Shown one piece after another: positions 1 through 5,794 of a stretch of 5,877 bases of DNA. Positions within the stretch are counted from its first letter, which is position 1. Every line of letters begins with the position of its first letter. Where the stretch lies: assembly GCA_017881645.1 (NCBI GenBank), contig JADGQQ010000040.1, positions 1-5,877 on the forward strand. Reading direction: 5' to 3'. A program made the translations under genes and the position numbers. This DNA is from Clostridia bacterium. GTDB taxonomy: Bacteria > Bacillota > Clostridia > Saccharofermentanales > Saccharofermentanaceae. The notes under the pieces are model-generated. The model was not told the DNA's origin. It worked only from the letters and a program-made list of their open reading frames with translations, and did not search any database.

Positions 1-2
1 AA

Positions 3-287
3 AAGCGGATATTTTTGGGGGCGGATGAAAAGGGAAGCGATAATGTGCGAAGTTGGGGATGGCACGTTTTCATCCGTGCGGAATACAATCTTCTTGCGTT
101 CGGTCAGGTCCTCGGATCGCTTCCGCGATCCTGCGGAATCTACGTAGAAGATGCAGATCTTTTTATGGGCGGAGGAAAAGGGGAGACGGGCGATTCCGGC
201 GAAGGCACGGTGTCATTTCTGAAGAATTTTCTGTATTCTTTATTCATTGTCGGACAAAAAGCGGTATCCTTATGGAGAAGAAGGTGA
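3..287 (+). CDS. 3' end of an unrecognised gene, start outside window
   Basis: The frame is open from the window edge to a TGA at 285-287, about 94 codons. It is probably coding: its codons are rich in G at the first position and use the same GGA, GCG, CTT and GAA choices as the neighbours. The competing frame (from about 53) gives an arginine-rich product with no sensible fold. The TGA overlaps the GTG start of the transporter gene by 4 nt (GTGA), as in translationally coupled genes. The visible protein has a Gly/Glu-rich stretch (MGGGKGETGDSGEG) followed by a hydrophobic or amphipathic C-terminus (SFLKNFLYSLFIVGQK) and a basic tail. I recognise no family. It could instead be a noncoding leader that is open by chance. 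Confidence 0.45.
   Translation, partial: KRIFLGADEKGSDNVRSWGWHVFIRAEYNLLAFGQVLGSLPRSCGIYVEDADLFMGGGKGETGDSGEGTVSFLKNFLYSLFIVGQKAVSLWRRR
114..131 (+). other. Perfect 7-bp hairpin, TTCC loop
   Basis: GGATCGC (114-120) and GCGATCC (125-131) are exact reverse complements around a TTCC loop. No T-tract follows, so it is not a rho-independent terminator. It lies inside the probable partial coding region. The 8-mer TGCGGAAT occurs just after it (132-139) and again at 77-84. Function unknown; it may be chance within coding sequence. Confidence 0.35.
274..280 (+). promoter_or_regulatory. Ribosome binding site that favours the GTG start
   Basis: GGAGAAG at 274-280 places its GGAG core 6 nt before GTG 284, which is good Shine-Dalgarno spacing. 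The in-frame ATG at 272 has no purine-rich site before it (upstream is GCGGTATCCTT) and itself overlaps this motif. GTG 284 also makes a GTGA overlap with the preceding frame. It is therefore preferred, although an automatic caller may pick ATG 272, which adds four residues. Confidence 0.6.
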
Positions 288-1537
288 TTCGGATTAACAT
301 TAGATCTTCCTGCAGCAAGCTGGTCGACAATAATTTTCGTGCGCTTAGAAATCCCAATTACCGGTATTTCTGGTTGGGGCAATGCGTTTCGCTGATCGGC
401 ACCTGGATGCAGACGATCGGTCAGGCGTGGCTTGTCTATTCCATGACGAAGTCAGCCGTTCTGTTGGGCGTGCTGGGAGCGGCGCAATTTCTGCCGGTTA
501 CTTTGCTGACGCTCTTTGCGGGTGTTTTTGTTGACAAATTTCCTAAGAAGAACATTCTTCTGGCGACGCAAAGCGCAGCTATGCTGCTCGCACTCACGCT
601 GGCTGCGCTGGTTTTCACGCATACGGCACGATATGAATATATTCTGATTCTTGCCATTTTGCTGGGGGTGACGAACGCCGTCGACATGCCCACACGGCAG
701 TCGTTTATGATTGAGATTGCCGGGCGGGAGGATTTAATGAATGCGATCGCTCTGAATTCGGTCGTTTTTAACCTCGCAAAGATACTGGGGCCGGCACTGG
801 GCGCCGTTCTGCTGGCAAGTCTTGGCGCAGGCTGGTGTTTTCTGTTTAACGGATTGAGTTTCATTGCGGTCATTTTCGGCATATCCTTAATTAAGGTGAA
901 GCCATATGTCCGGGAAAAGAGTGAGAACAGCATTCTTCAGGAAGTGAAGGATGGACTGCGGTATATTTACACGGACAGGATTCTGTTTCAAACCGTTCTG
1001 TTTGTTCTCGTTATCGGGATTTTTGCATTCAACTATAACGTGTTTATTCCGGTTTTCGTAAAAGAGGTGCTTCATCATGATGCGCAGTCTTTCGGGATGC
1101 TGATGGCAGCTCTTGGAATCGGGTCGATTTTCGGTGCGTTATCGGTGGCCGGAAGTCGAAAATCCGGACCGAAAATGAAGGTTCTTTTTCTCAGCTGTCT
1201 GGCCATTGGAGTGCTGCTGTTTGCTTTCGGATATACGACACAATATATTGCAGCTATTATTCTTATGGTTGCGTTGGGCGCCTTCAGCATTTATTTTTCA
1301 ACGACTGCAAATTCGACGCTGCAGATTCACTCTCAGGATGCTTACCGCGGCAGAGTGATGAGTGTTTATTCACTTGTATTTGCGGGAGCCACGCCCATCG
1401 GAAGTCTTTTTTCCGGCGCATCCATCAGCCGTATCGGCGTCCTGGATACTTTGCGGCTTAGCGGAATTCTTGCAGCATCTCTTACGTTGGTTATTCTGCT
1501 GATATTTCATACAAAGCATAAGACACAGGAGACGTGA
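284..1537 (+). CDS. MFS_3 / EntS-type efflux permease
   Basis: This is a 12-helix major facilitator permease of 417 residues with the GTG start (421 from ATG 272), the usual length for PF05977 (MFS_3, enterobactin exporter EntS-like). Hallmarks, in GTG numbering, are the N-terminal RNPNYRYFWLGQ (22 onward) followed by GTWMQ (39-43), and the loop 2-3 motif G-x-F-V-D-K-F-P-K-K (80-89). MPTRQSF (135-141) follows in the first half and RGRVMS (355-360) in the second. Hydrophobic segments continue to about residue 408, before a short basic tail. Family members sit in the cytoplasmic membrane and export small molecules by proton antiport; the substrate here cannot be read from the sequence. Its start overlaps the preceding frame, so it may be the last gene of an operon entering from the left. 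No clear terminator follows. Confidence 0.94.
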   Translation: MIRINIRSSCSKLVDNNFRALRNPNYRYFWLGQCVSLIGTWMQTIGQAWLVYSMTKSAVLLGVLGAAQFLPVTLLTLFAGVFVDKFPKKNILLATQSAAMLLALTLAALVFTHTARYEYILILAILLGVTNAVDMPTRQSFMIEIAGREDLMNAIALNSVVFNLAKILGPALGAVLLASLGAGWCFLFNGLSFIAVIFGISLIKVKPYVREKSENSILQEVKDGLRYIYTDRILFQTVLFVLVIGIFAFNYNVFIPVFVKEVLHHDAQSFGMLMAALGIGSIFGALSVAGSRKSGPKMKVLFLSCLAIGVLLFAFGYTTQYIAAIILMVALGAFSIYFSTTANSTLQIHSQDAYRGRVMSVYSLVFAGATPIGSLFSGASISRIGVLDTLRLSGILAASLTLVILLIFHTKHKTQET

Positions 1538-1582
1538 CAGACATTTATTGATGATCCTGCTTTCAGAATGGAATCCTTTTCT

Positions 1583-1610
1583 TTTACATGTTTCAGTGCT
1601 ATCGTATCAA
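1583..1610 (+). promoter_or_regulatory. Possible sigma-A promoter of the redox gene cluster
   Basis: TTTACA (1583-1588) and TATCAA (1605-1610) are 16 bp apart and match the -35 and -10 consensus at 5/6 and 4/6. TATAAA at 1611-1616 is an alternative -10 but has no well-placed -35. The site lies in the 115-nt gap after the transporter gene, where the DNA becomes AT-rich, and would give a leader of roughly 35 nt. Readthrough from the transporter remains possible. Confidence 0.35.
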
Positions 1611-1638
1611 TATAAATATTGTTTCTCGATTACAGGGC

Positions 1639-1647
1639 AAGGGGGGG
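1639..1647 (+). promoter_or_regulatory. Ribosome binding site containing a G7 tract
   Basis: AAGGGGGGG ends 5 nt before ATG 1653 and decides that start against the open frame reaching back to 1548. A run of seven G inside a ribosome binding site is unusual, because slippage there would alter spacing and strength without changing the protein. Confidence 0.75.
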
Positions 1648-1652
1648 ATTTT

Positions 1653-2117
1653 ATGGATCGGGCAAAGAGAGCCGTAGAGATTTTCCTGCAGAAGTACAAT
1701 TGTGCGCAGGCCGTGCTTTCCGTGTTTGCGGACGAAGGCGGATTGCCGCAGGAGAAAGCGCTGCTGATTGGATCCTGTTTCGGAGGAGGCATGCGCTGCG
1801 GAGAAGTGTGCGGCGCGGTTACAGGGTCTCTGATGGCCTTAGGTCTGCGATTCGGTTATTCAACAGTAGAGAATCCGGGTGATAAACAAAGGTCGAATGC
1901 TCTCGCCTGTTCTTTTGAGGAAAAATTCAAAGAGAAACACAGCACGATCATTTGCAAGGATCTCCTGGGATATGATTTGAGCAAACCGGATGACATGAAA
2001 ATGTTGGAAGAGCTGGGATATTTTGCAACACGCTGTCCCCGATATATAGAGGATGCGGTTCGAATCGTTGAGGTACTGACGGCGCAGAAGGATACGTCCG
2101 AAGGGGGACATATATGA
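1653..2117 (+). CDS. C_GCAxxG_C_C family cysteine-rich protein
   Basis: This 154-residue soluble protein belongs to the C_GCAxxG_C_C family (PF09719/TIGR01909), named for its conserved cysteines. The diagnostic core is GSCFGGGMRCGEVCGAVTG (40-58), with Cys42, Cys49 and Cys53. An N-terminal helix carries YNCAQAVL (Cys17), and Cys86, Cys101 and Cys128 lie in the C-terminal half. The spacing suggests redox or metal/cluster chemistry, but no biochemical function is firmly established for the family. There is no signal peptide or membrane segment. ATG 1653 is chosen because of the G-rich ribosome binding site and because the family begins at this helix; the frame is open back to 1548 but that stretch resembles no domain. 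Its stop overlaps the next start (ATGA), so it is almost certainly co-translated with the flavodoxin-like protein. Confidence 0.93.
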   Translation: MDRAKRAVEIFLQKYNCAQAVLSVFADEGGLPQEKALLIGSCFGGGMRCGEVCGAVTGSLMALGLRFGYSTVENPGDKQRSNALACSFEEKFKEKHSTIICKDLLGYDLSKPDDMKMLEELGYFATRCPRYIEDAVRIVEVLTAQKDTSEGGHI

Positions 2118-2542
2118 ATGTTAAGTTGGTTTATTGCACAAGGACAAATCATTCGAAGAAAATAGCCGATTCCATTGCAGCAGCCATTCAAATCCCTGCT
2201 GAAAATGTGGCGGACAAACCCGCGCTCGAAAATGTCGACCTCCTTTTCCTGGTCGGAGGCATTTACAGCGGCGACAGCCTGCCCGGCATGATTGCATTTG
2301 TTGAGTCCCTGGATCAGAACAAAGTCCGCAGGGTCGCGCTTGTCACATCCTGTGTCTCTTATAAAATGCCGCAAAAAGCCGTTCGCAATCTTCTCCTTAA
2401 TAAGGGGATTGTTGTTGTGGATGAGTTCATGTGCAAAGGAAGCTTTTTGATTTTCGGTCTTCGTCACCCGAATCAGACGGACTTCGACAATGCCGCCCAG
2501 TATGCAAAAGGAATCATGGAGAATATGTCCGGAATGAAGTGA
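2114..2542 (+). CDS. Flavodoxin-like protein
   Basis: A 142-residue protein with the flavodoxin layout: strand 1 (VKLVYCT), a phosphate-binding loop CTRTNHSKK (8-16) in the position of the usual T-x-T-G-N-T, then helix 1. Next come VDLLFLVGGIYSGD (41-54), where the second FMN-ring loop lies, strand VRRVALVTS (71-79), and a C-terminal FGLRHPNQTD (114-123) like the GHPN segment of short flavodoxin-domain proteins. Known relatives bind FMN and carry electrons in the cytoplasm; FMN binding here is inferred, since the loop has Asn-His where Gly-Asn is usual. AGGGGG at 2102-2107 is 6 nt before ATG 2114, and the ATGA overlap with the preceding stop implies coupled translation. It may be the redox partner of the cysteine-rich protein just upstream. 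Confidence 0.88.
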   Translation: MNVKLVYCTRTNHSKKIADSIAAAIQIPAENVADKPALENVDLLFLVGGIYSGDSLPGMIAFVESLDQNKVRRVALVTSCVSYKMPQKAVRNLLLNKGIVVVDEFMCKGSFLIFGLRHPNQTDFDNAAQYAKGIMENMSGMK

Positions 2543-2567
2543 TCATCCGGGCGGGGAGTTATATCGC

Positions 2568-3224
2568 ATGCAGTTTGTTATGAAACAGAAGTCGCTCGAT
2601 GCGTATCTGACGGATACCGAAGTCATCGATCATTCGGATCCTAAGATTCAGTTTGTCGCGCAATTTCTTATGAACCGCATGATGCAGAAGATTCTGGATC
2701 AGCCGGAGGACGTTTTCCAAGATCCGGAAATGGAACTGACCCGGATTACATATGAATTTGTAAGGGACAGGATTGCACATTCCTGCGATATCGCAAGTAC
2801 ACATGTTACATGGAAAGCTTCGGATGTTCTCGTAAAAAAAGAAGGCATCTGTTATGCCAAGTCGCATTTGCTGGCTGCGCTCCTGCGGGCCAATGGAATT
2901 CCGACTGGTCTTTGTTACCAATATCTTCGTTTCGACGATGCCGAAGAGGCGCCGCTGATTTTGCACGGACTGAACGCGGTGTATTTTGCATCTCTCGGCG
3001 GATGGATTCGTCTGGATGCGCGCGGGAACATGTCCGGCGTTGCGGCGGAGTTCTCTGTTGAAGAGGAGAAGCTTGCATTTCCGGTTAAGCCCAGTCGGGG
3101 AGAAATGGATGTTCCATTCATATTTTCGGAGCCGGACCGCGCTGTTCTTGATGCGCTGCAAAAATACGACAATGTGGACGATCTCATCTCGAATTTGCCG
3201 GGGAAACTGTACGGATGCAGTTGA
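2568..3224 (+). CDS. Transglutaminase-like cysteine enzyme
   Basis: A 218-residue protein with the papain-like transglutaminase core (transglutaminase-like superfamily, PF01841). The predicted catalytic residues are Cys95 in EGICYAKSHLLAALLRA, His133 in ILHGLNAVYF, and Asp150 in WIRLDARGN, in the correct order and spacing. The first 90 residues are mostly helical, and the region from about 155 is a short extension found in many bacterial members. No signal peptide is visible, so it is probably cytoplasmic. Bacterial relatives act as peptidases or amidases as well as cross-linkers, so the substrate is unknown. GGGGAG (2553-2558) lies 9 nt before ATG 2568; ATG 2580 is a weaker alternative. It starts 25 nt after the flavodoxin-like gene, so it is probably the third gene of that operon. 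Confidence 0.9.
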   Translation: MQFVMKQKSLDAYLTDTEVIDHSDPKIQFVAQFLMNRMMQKILDQPEDVFQDPEMELTRITYEFVRDRIAHSCDIASTHVTWKASDVLVKKEGICYAKSHLLAALLRANGIPTGLCYQYLRFDDAEEAPLILHGLNAVYFASLGGWIRLDARGNMSGVAAEFSVEEEKLAFPVKPSRGEMDVPFIFSEPDRAVLDALQKYDNVDDLISNLPGKLYGCS

Positions 3225-3304
3225 GGGTAAATCGTGTTTGCGTGGCATAGAAAGAGAACCGGACAGCAGGCATGACAGCAAAACGGACAATACAAATATC
3301 TGCA

Positions 3305-3324
3305 ATTTTCGACTATTTTCGACT
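3305..3324 (+). repeat. Perfect 10-bp tandem repeat (ATTTTCGACT x2)
   Basis: ATTTTCGACT occurs at 3305-3314 and again, without a gap, at 3315-3324. An 8/10 copy, ATTTTCCGCT, lies at 3335-3344, two helical turns after the second copy. The array sits about 50-70 bp upstream of the predicted transcription start of the acyl-CoA synthetase gene, a usual place for an activator site. Regulatory function is inferred from position and helical phasing only. Confidence 0.6.
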
Positions 3325-3348
3325 CCTACATATTATTTTCCGCTGAAA

Positions 3349-3382
3349 TGCGTCCGCAAGGGTATAATATAAGTGGGACGCA
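3349..3382 (+). promoter_or_regulatory. Inverted repeat flanking the -10 box: possible operator
   Basis: TGCGTCC (3349-3355) and GGACGCA (3376-3382) are perfect 7-bp inverted arms separated by 20 bp, with the TATAAT box between them. The left arm falls in the promoter spacer and the right arm at the predicted transcription start, so a dimeric regulator bound there would block RNA polymerase. No T-tract follows (it is A-rich), so it is not a terminator. The regulator is unknown; TetR- or MarR-type proteins often control such genes. Confidence 0.4.
3363..3368 (+). promoter_or_regulatory. -10 box of the acyl-CoA synthetase promoter
   Basis: TATAAT matches the sigma-A consensus exactly. The hexamer 17 bp upstream (CCGCTG, 3340-3345) is a poor -35, which suggests dependence on an activator. 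Transcription would begin near 3375, leaving a leader of about 55 nt before ATG 3432. The site lies in the 207-nt gap after the transglutaminase-like gene, where no gene is visible. Confidence 0.6.
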
Positions 3383-3431
3383 AAAAAAGATTCATTTTCT
3401 ATGATTTTCCAATGACAAGGGGGCTTATTCT

Positions 3432-5339
3432 ATGCAGATATTGACAGCCAAACCGCTTTTTACAGTGCGCCCGTTTTCGGATTTGCGGGAGATGTTCCGG
3501 CAAAGCGTAAGTCTTTACGGGAATCTTCCGGCGTTTCGATTCCGCGAGAACCCTAAAGAAGATATTATTCGCAGAACCTATAGGGAACTGGGAGCAGATG
3601 TCGACGCGTTCGGCACGGCTTTGCTGAAGATCGGACTGGCAGATTCGAGTATTGCCATTATCGGCGAAAACAGTTACCGCTGGTCGATATCGCATCTGGC
3701 GGTGGTCAACGGTGTCGGACTTTCGGTCCCTCTCGATCGCCTGCTTCCACCTGAAGAGATCCTGTCACTTCTCAAACGGGGACGCGTGTCTGCCGTTATT
3801 TTTGACGGAATTTATTATGAGACAATGAAAACAGCTCACAAGATGCTGCCGGGAATTTCGGCATTTATTTGCATGAAGGCACCCAAAAAAACGGATGAAC
3901 TTCCGGAAGAAACCTTCTCCGGAGCCCATTATTTCGGATTTGAAGCTCTGCTTACGATCGGTCGAAAGGCGCTTCTTGAAGGCGATACGAGCTTTGGAGA
4001 CCGTCCGATCGACCCTGAACAGATTGCATCGCTGCTGTTCACTTCCGGCACAACCAGTCAGTCCAAAGGGGTTCTTCTGCGGAACCGCAACATCGCGGCG
4101 GACATTATTGCGATCGCAAAGGTCCAAAAGTTCCCGGTCGGTACGCGTATGCTTTCGATCCTGCCGCTTCATCATACTTTTGAAAATACCTGCTGCCTGT
4201 TTTACGGACTCTATTTCGGCGCTTGCATCTGTGTTTGCGACGGACTCCGTTATATCCAGAAGAACATGGAAGAATATCAGATCAACATGATTATCGGCGT
4301 ACCGACTCTTTTCGAGAGCTTCTACAAGAAAGTCATGGACGTGCTGGTGAAGCAGAAGAAGCTCGAAACCGTACGGACCATGATTAAAATCACACGTGTT
4401 CTCCGGAAGGTGAAGATCGATCTTCGACGGAGCGTCTTCAAGAGAATTCATAAGGCGTTCGGCGGATCTTTCCGGTTCGGCATTTGCGGGGCTGCGCCGA
4501 TTGACCCGGAGATTATACAGTTTTTTGACGATATCGGACTTCATATTTTGCAGGGCTATGGTCTTACAGAGACATCACCGGTGGTCGCCGGATGCAATTA
4601 TAAAGTATTCGTCCCCGGAACAGTCGGGCTGCCGCTTGGCGACATTACCATCGCGATTGATAATTTGAAAGATGGCGACGAGGGGGAGATCCTTGTGAAA
4701 GGTCCGGTCGTAATGCAGGGATATTTTGAGGATCCCGATGCAACGGCTGCGGCATTTGATGAGAACGGATGGTTTCGCACGGGCGACGTCGGTCGGGTGG
4801 ATGCGCGGAACGGATGTATCCTGATTACAGGGCGGCTCAAATCCATGATCGTTCTGAAGAGCGGGAAAAAAGTATTCCCGGAGGAGATCGAACAGCTGAT
4901 TACACGGTATCCTTTCATTAAGGAATCGATGGTTTTCGGGGACAATGAAATAGACGGCGATGTAACAATCAGTGCAAAGTTTGTACTGGATCCGAACATC
5001 CTTTCCAATGAAGGAATTACTGAAGAAGAGCTTGTGAGCCGGCTGGATAAGGTTGTGAAGGAAATCAACCTCGAAATTCCCGGCTATAAGGGCATTCGTC
5101 ATTATGTGTACAGTTTTCAGGACCTGATCAAAACCACGACGCTGAAAGTCAAACGACCCAACGAAATACGCCAGATGCAGGAGCGTATGGATCGGGCCAA
5201 GGTCAAGTTCCGCCAACTCACAGGCAGGAATATTGATCTTCTCGATTCCTCCTATCCGATAACACCTCTAGAGGATATTGTTGCGGCAACAGCAGAGGAG
5301 AAGGCACTCGAAGCGAAGGCTGATTTATCGAGCGTATGA
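3432..5339 (+). CDS. AMP-forming long-chain acyl-CoA synthetase family
   Basis: This 635-residue ANL-superfamily enzyme probably makes acyl-CoA from a carboxylic acid, ATP and CoA through an acyl-adenylate. Motifs in order are the phosphate loop TSGTTSQSKGV (204-214), LPLHHTFE (244-251), GYGLTET (375-381), GWFRTGD (446-452), the hinge ITGRLKS (465-471), and the C-terminal lysine motif KTTTLKVKR (567-575). Lys572 sits at the catalytic position. Two deviations are Ser209 and Ser211 where Gly and Pro are usual in the phosphate loop, and Leu571 for the Gly before the catalytic lysine. Length and the two-domain layout fit FadD/ACSL-like enzymes; chain length cannot be told, and an acyl-ACP ligase is possible. 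AGGGGG (3418-3423) is 8 nt before ATG 3432. Its last codons overlap a GNAT fragment in another frame, so the terminal residues (about 628-635) may not be ancestral. Confidence 0.94.
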   Translation: MQILTAKPLFTVRPFSDLREMFRQSVSLYGNLPAFRFRENPKEDIIRRTYRELGADVDAFGTALLKIGLADSSIAIIGENSYRWSISHLAVVNGVGLSVPLDRLLPPEEILSLLKRGRVSAVIFDGIYYETMKTAHKMLPGISAFICMKAPKKTDELPEETFSGAHYFGFEALLTIGRKALLEGDTSFGDRPIDPEQIASLLFTSGTTSQSKGVLLRNRNIAADIIAIAKVQKFPVGTRMLSILPLHHTFENTCCLFYGLYFGACICVCDGLRYIQKNMEEYQINMIIGVPTLFESFYKKVMDVLVKQKKLETVRTMIKITRVLRKVKIDLRRSVFKRIHKAFGGSFRFGICGAAPIDPEIIQFFDDIGLHILQGYGLTETSPVVAGCNYKVFVPGTVGLPLGDITIAIDNLKDGDEGEILVKGPVVMQGYFEDPDATAAAFDENGWFRTGDVGRVDARNGCILITGRLKSMIVLKSGKKVFPEEIEQLITRYPFIKESMVFGDNEIDGDVTISAKFVLDPNILSNEGITEEELVSRLDKVVKEINLEIPGYKGIRHYVYSFQDLIKTTTLKVKRPNEIRQMQERMDRAKVKFRQLTGRNIDLLDSSYPITPLEDIVAATAEEKALEAKADLSSV

Positions 5340-5496
5340 AAAAGAAGATTTTCCGCGGTTCTATCAAGTTTTTTCCAACGAGAGCGTAATGCGATATGCA
5401 TTCATGGATCGGTGCACGTGCACTTCTGAAATCATGCCCTACTTTAATCAGATTCTTACGAACAATTCCCTTGGGGATGACCACGATGGAACGTAA
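5320..5496 (+). pseudogene. Truncated GNAT acetyltransferase (N-terminal remnant)
   Basis: In the frame +1 relative to the synthetase gene, 58 codons from 5320 read like the start of a RimJ/RimL-type GNAT protein: LIYRAYEKEDFPRFY, then SNESVMRYAFMDRC, then EIMPYFNQILTNN. Intact relatives are about 170-180 residues; this one stops at TAA 5494-5496, and no acetyl-CoA-binding Q/R-x-x-G-x-G/A motif follows in any frame. It lacks a normal ATG: upstream in-frame choices are TTG 5278 or 5281, giving an implausible Arg/Gln-rich leader, or CTG 5320. It overlaps the last 20 nt of the synthetase gene. The best reading is a decayed gene whose start and 3' two-thirds are gone. The GTGCACGTGCAC repeat at 5412-5423 may be a later 6-bp duplication. 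Confidence 0.6.
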
Positions 5497-5545
5497 TATA
5501 ATACCTGGATTCTACGTCGACGCATTAATATGTCCCGTCTATGCC

Positions 5546-5566
5546 GGAAACCATAAGGGTTTCTTT
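5546..5566 (+). terminator. Weak candidate terminator
   Basis: GAAACC (5547-5552) pairs with GGTTTC (5558-5563) across an ATAAG loop, with one more G-T pair at the base and then only TTT. The stem is short and the T-tract poor, so termination would be inefficient. It is the only hairpin of this kind seen downstream of the synthetase gene. Confidence 0.2.
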
Positions 5567-5687
5567 GAAAATCATTAAGAGTGTTTGTGTGCGCAGGAAT
5601 GAAAGCCGCAAGAGAAACGATTCATAAACAACGATGCGAAAAGAAGTAATTTTCGATACAAGGCGGGTAACCACGCGAAACATATCG

Positions 5688-5693
5688 TATAAT
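5688..5693 (+). promoter_or_regulatory. Possible -10 box before the last gene
   Basis: TATAAT is an exact consensus match, but no good -35 lies 16-18 bp upstream (GGGTAA at 5665-5670). A competing promoter is TTGACG (5734-5739) with TGGAAT (5757-5762) at 17-bp spacing: a better -35, but a -10 lacking the important second-position A. Either could serve the gene at 5804. Confidence 0.3.
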
Positions 5694-5789
5694 ACAACAG
5701 TATTTGCTAAATTCATTGAGAATCGGTCTATGGTTGACGATGAATTTTAGCAGACGTGGAATCTAGGTAATAGTTAAGTTATTTTGTGT

Positions 5790-5794
5790 AGGAG
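5790..5794 (+). promoter_or_regulatory. Ribosome binding site of the partial last gene
   Basis: AGGAG lies 9 nt before ATG 5804. It is the main evidence that the short open frame running off the window is a real gene start. Confidence 0.7.

Noticed and set aside
53..283. A 5' extension of the transporter frame back to 53
   Set aside because: The added residues are Arg/Ser-rich and unlike any MFS N-terminus; a good ribosome binding site and a coupled GTG start lie at 274-286.
1856..2467. Antisense frame of 203 codons across the redox pair
   Set aside because: It is opposite two clear protein families and has no domain of its own.
3262..3280. GACAGCA direct repeat (3262-3268, 3274-3280)
   Set aside because: Short, 12-bp spaced and far from the predicted promoter; not strong enough to call a site.
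2559..3305. Long antisense frame (248 codons) opposite the transglutaminase-like gene, with a signal-peptide-like start
   Set aside because: It mirrors a gene with an intact catalytic triad and good ribosome binding site; its own product resembles no family and has a shadow-like composition.
3765..4544. Antisense frame of 259 codons inside the synthetase gene
   Set aside because: It lies opposite the conserved AMP-binding motifs and has no recognisable domain.
5497..5502. A TATAAT box just after the GNAT remnant stop
   Set aside because: No -35 at a workable distance and no gene close downstream.
5691..5704. AATAC-AACA-GTATT mini-hairpin
   Set aside because: A 5-bp AT-rich stem of this kind is expected by chance in this gap.
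5525..5716. Minus-strand frame of 63 codons in the 3' gap
   Set aside because: No family resemblance or supporting context; probably chance in AT-rich DNA.
5634..5750. Small + strand frame of 38 codons (MRKEVIF...)
   Set aside because: No ribosome binding site before its ATG and no recognisable similarity; it cannot be told from chance.
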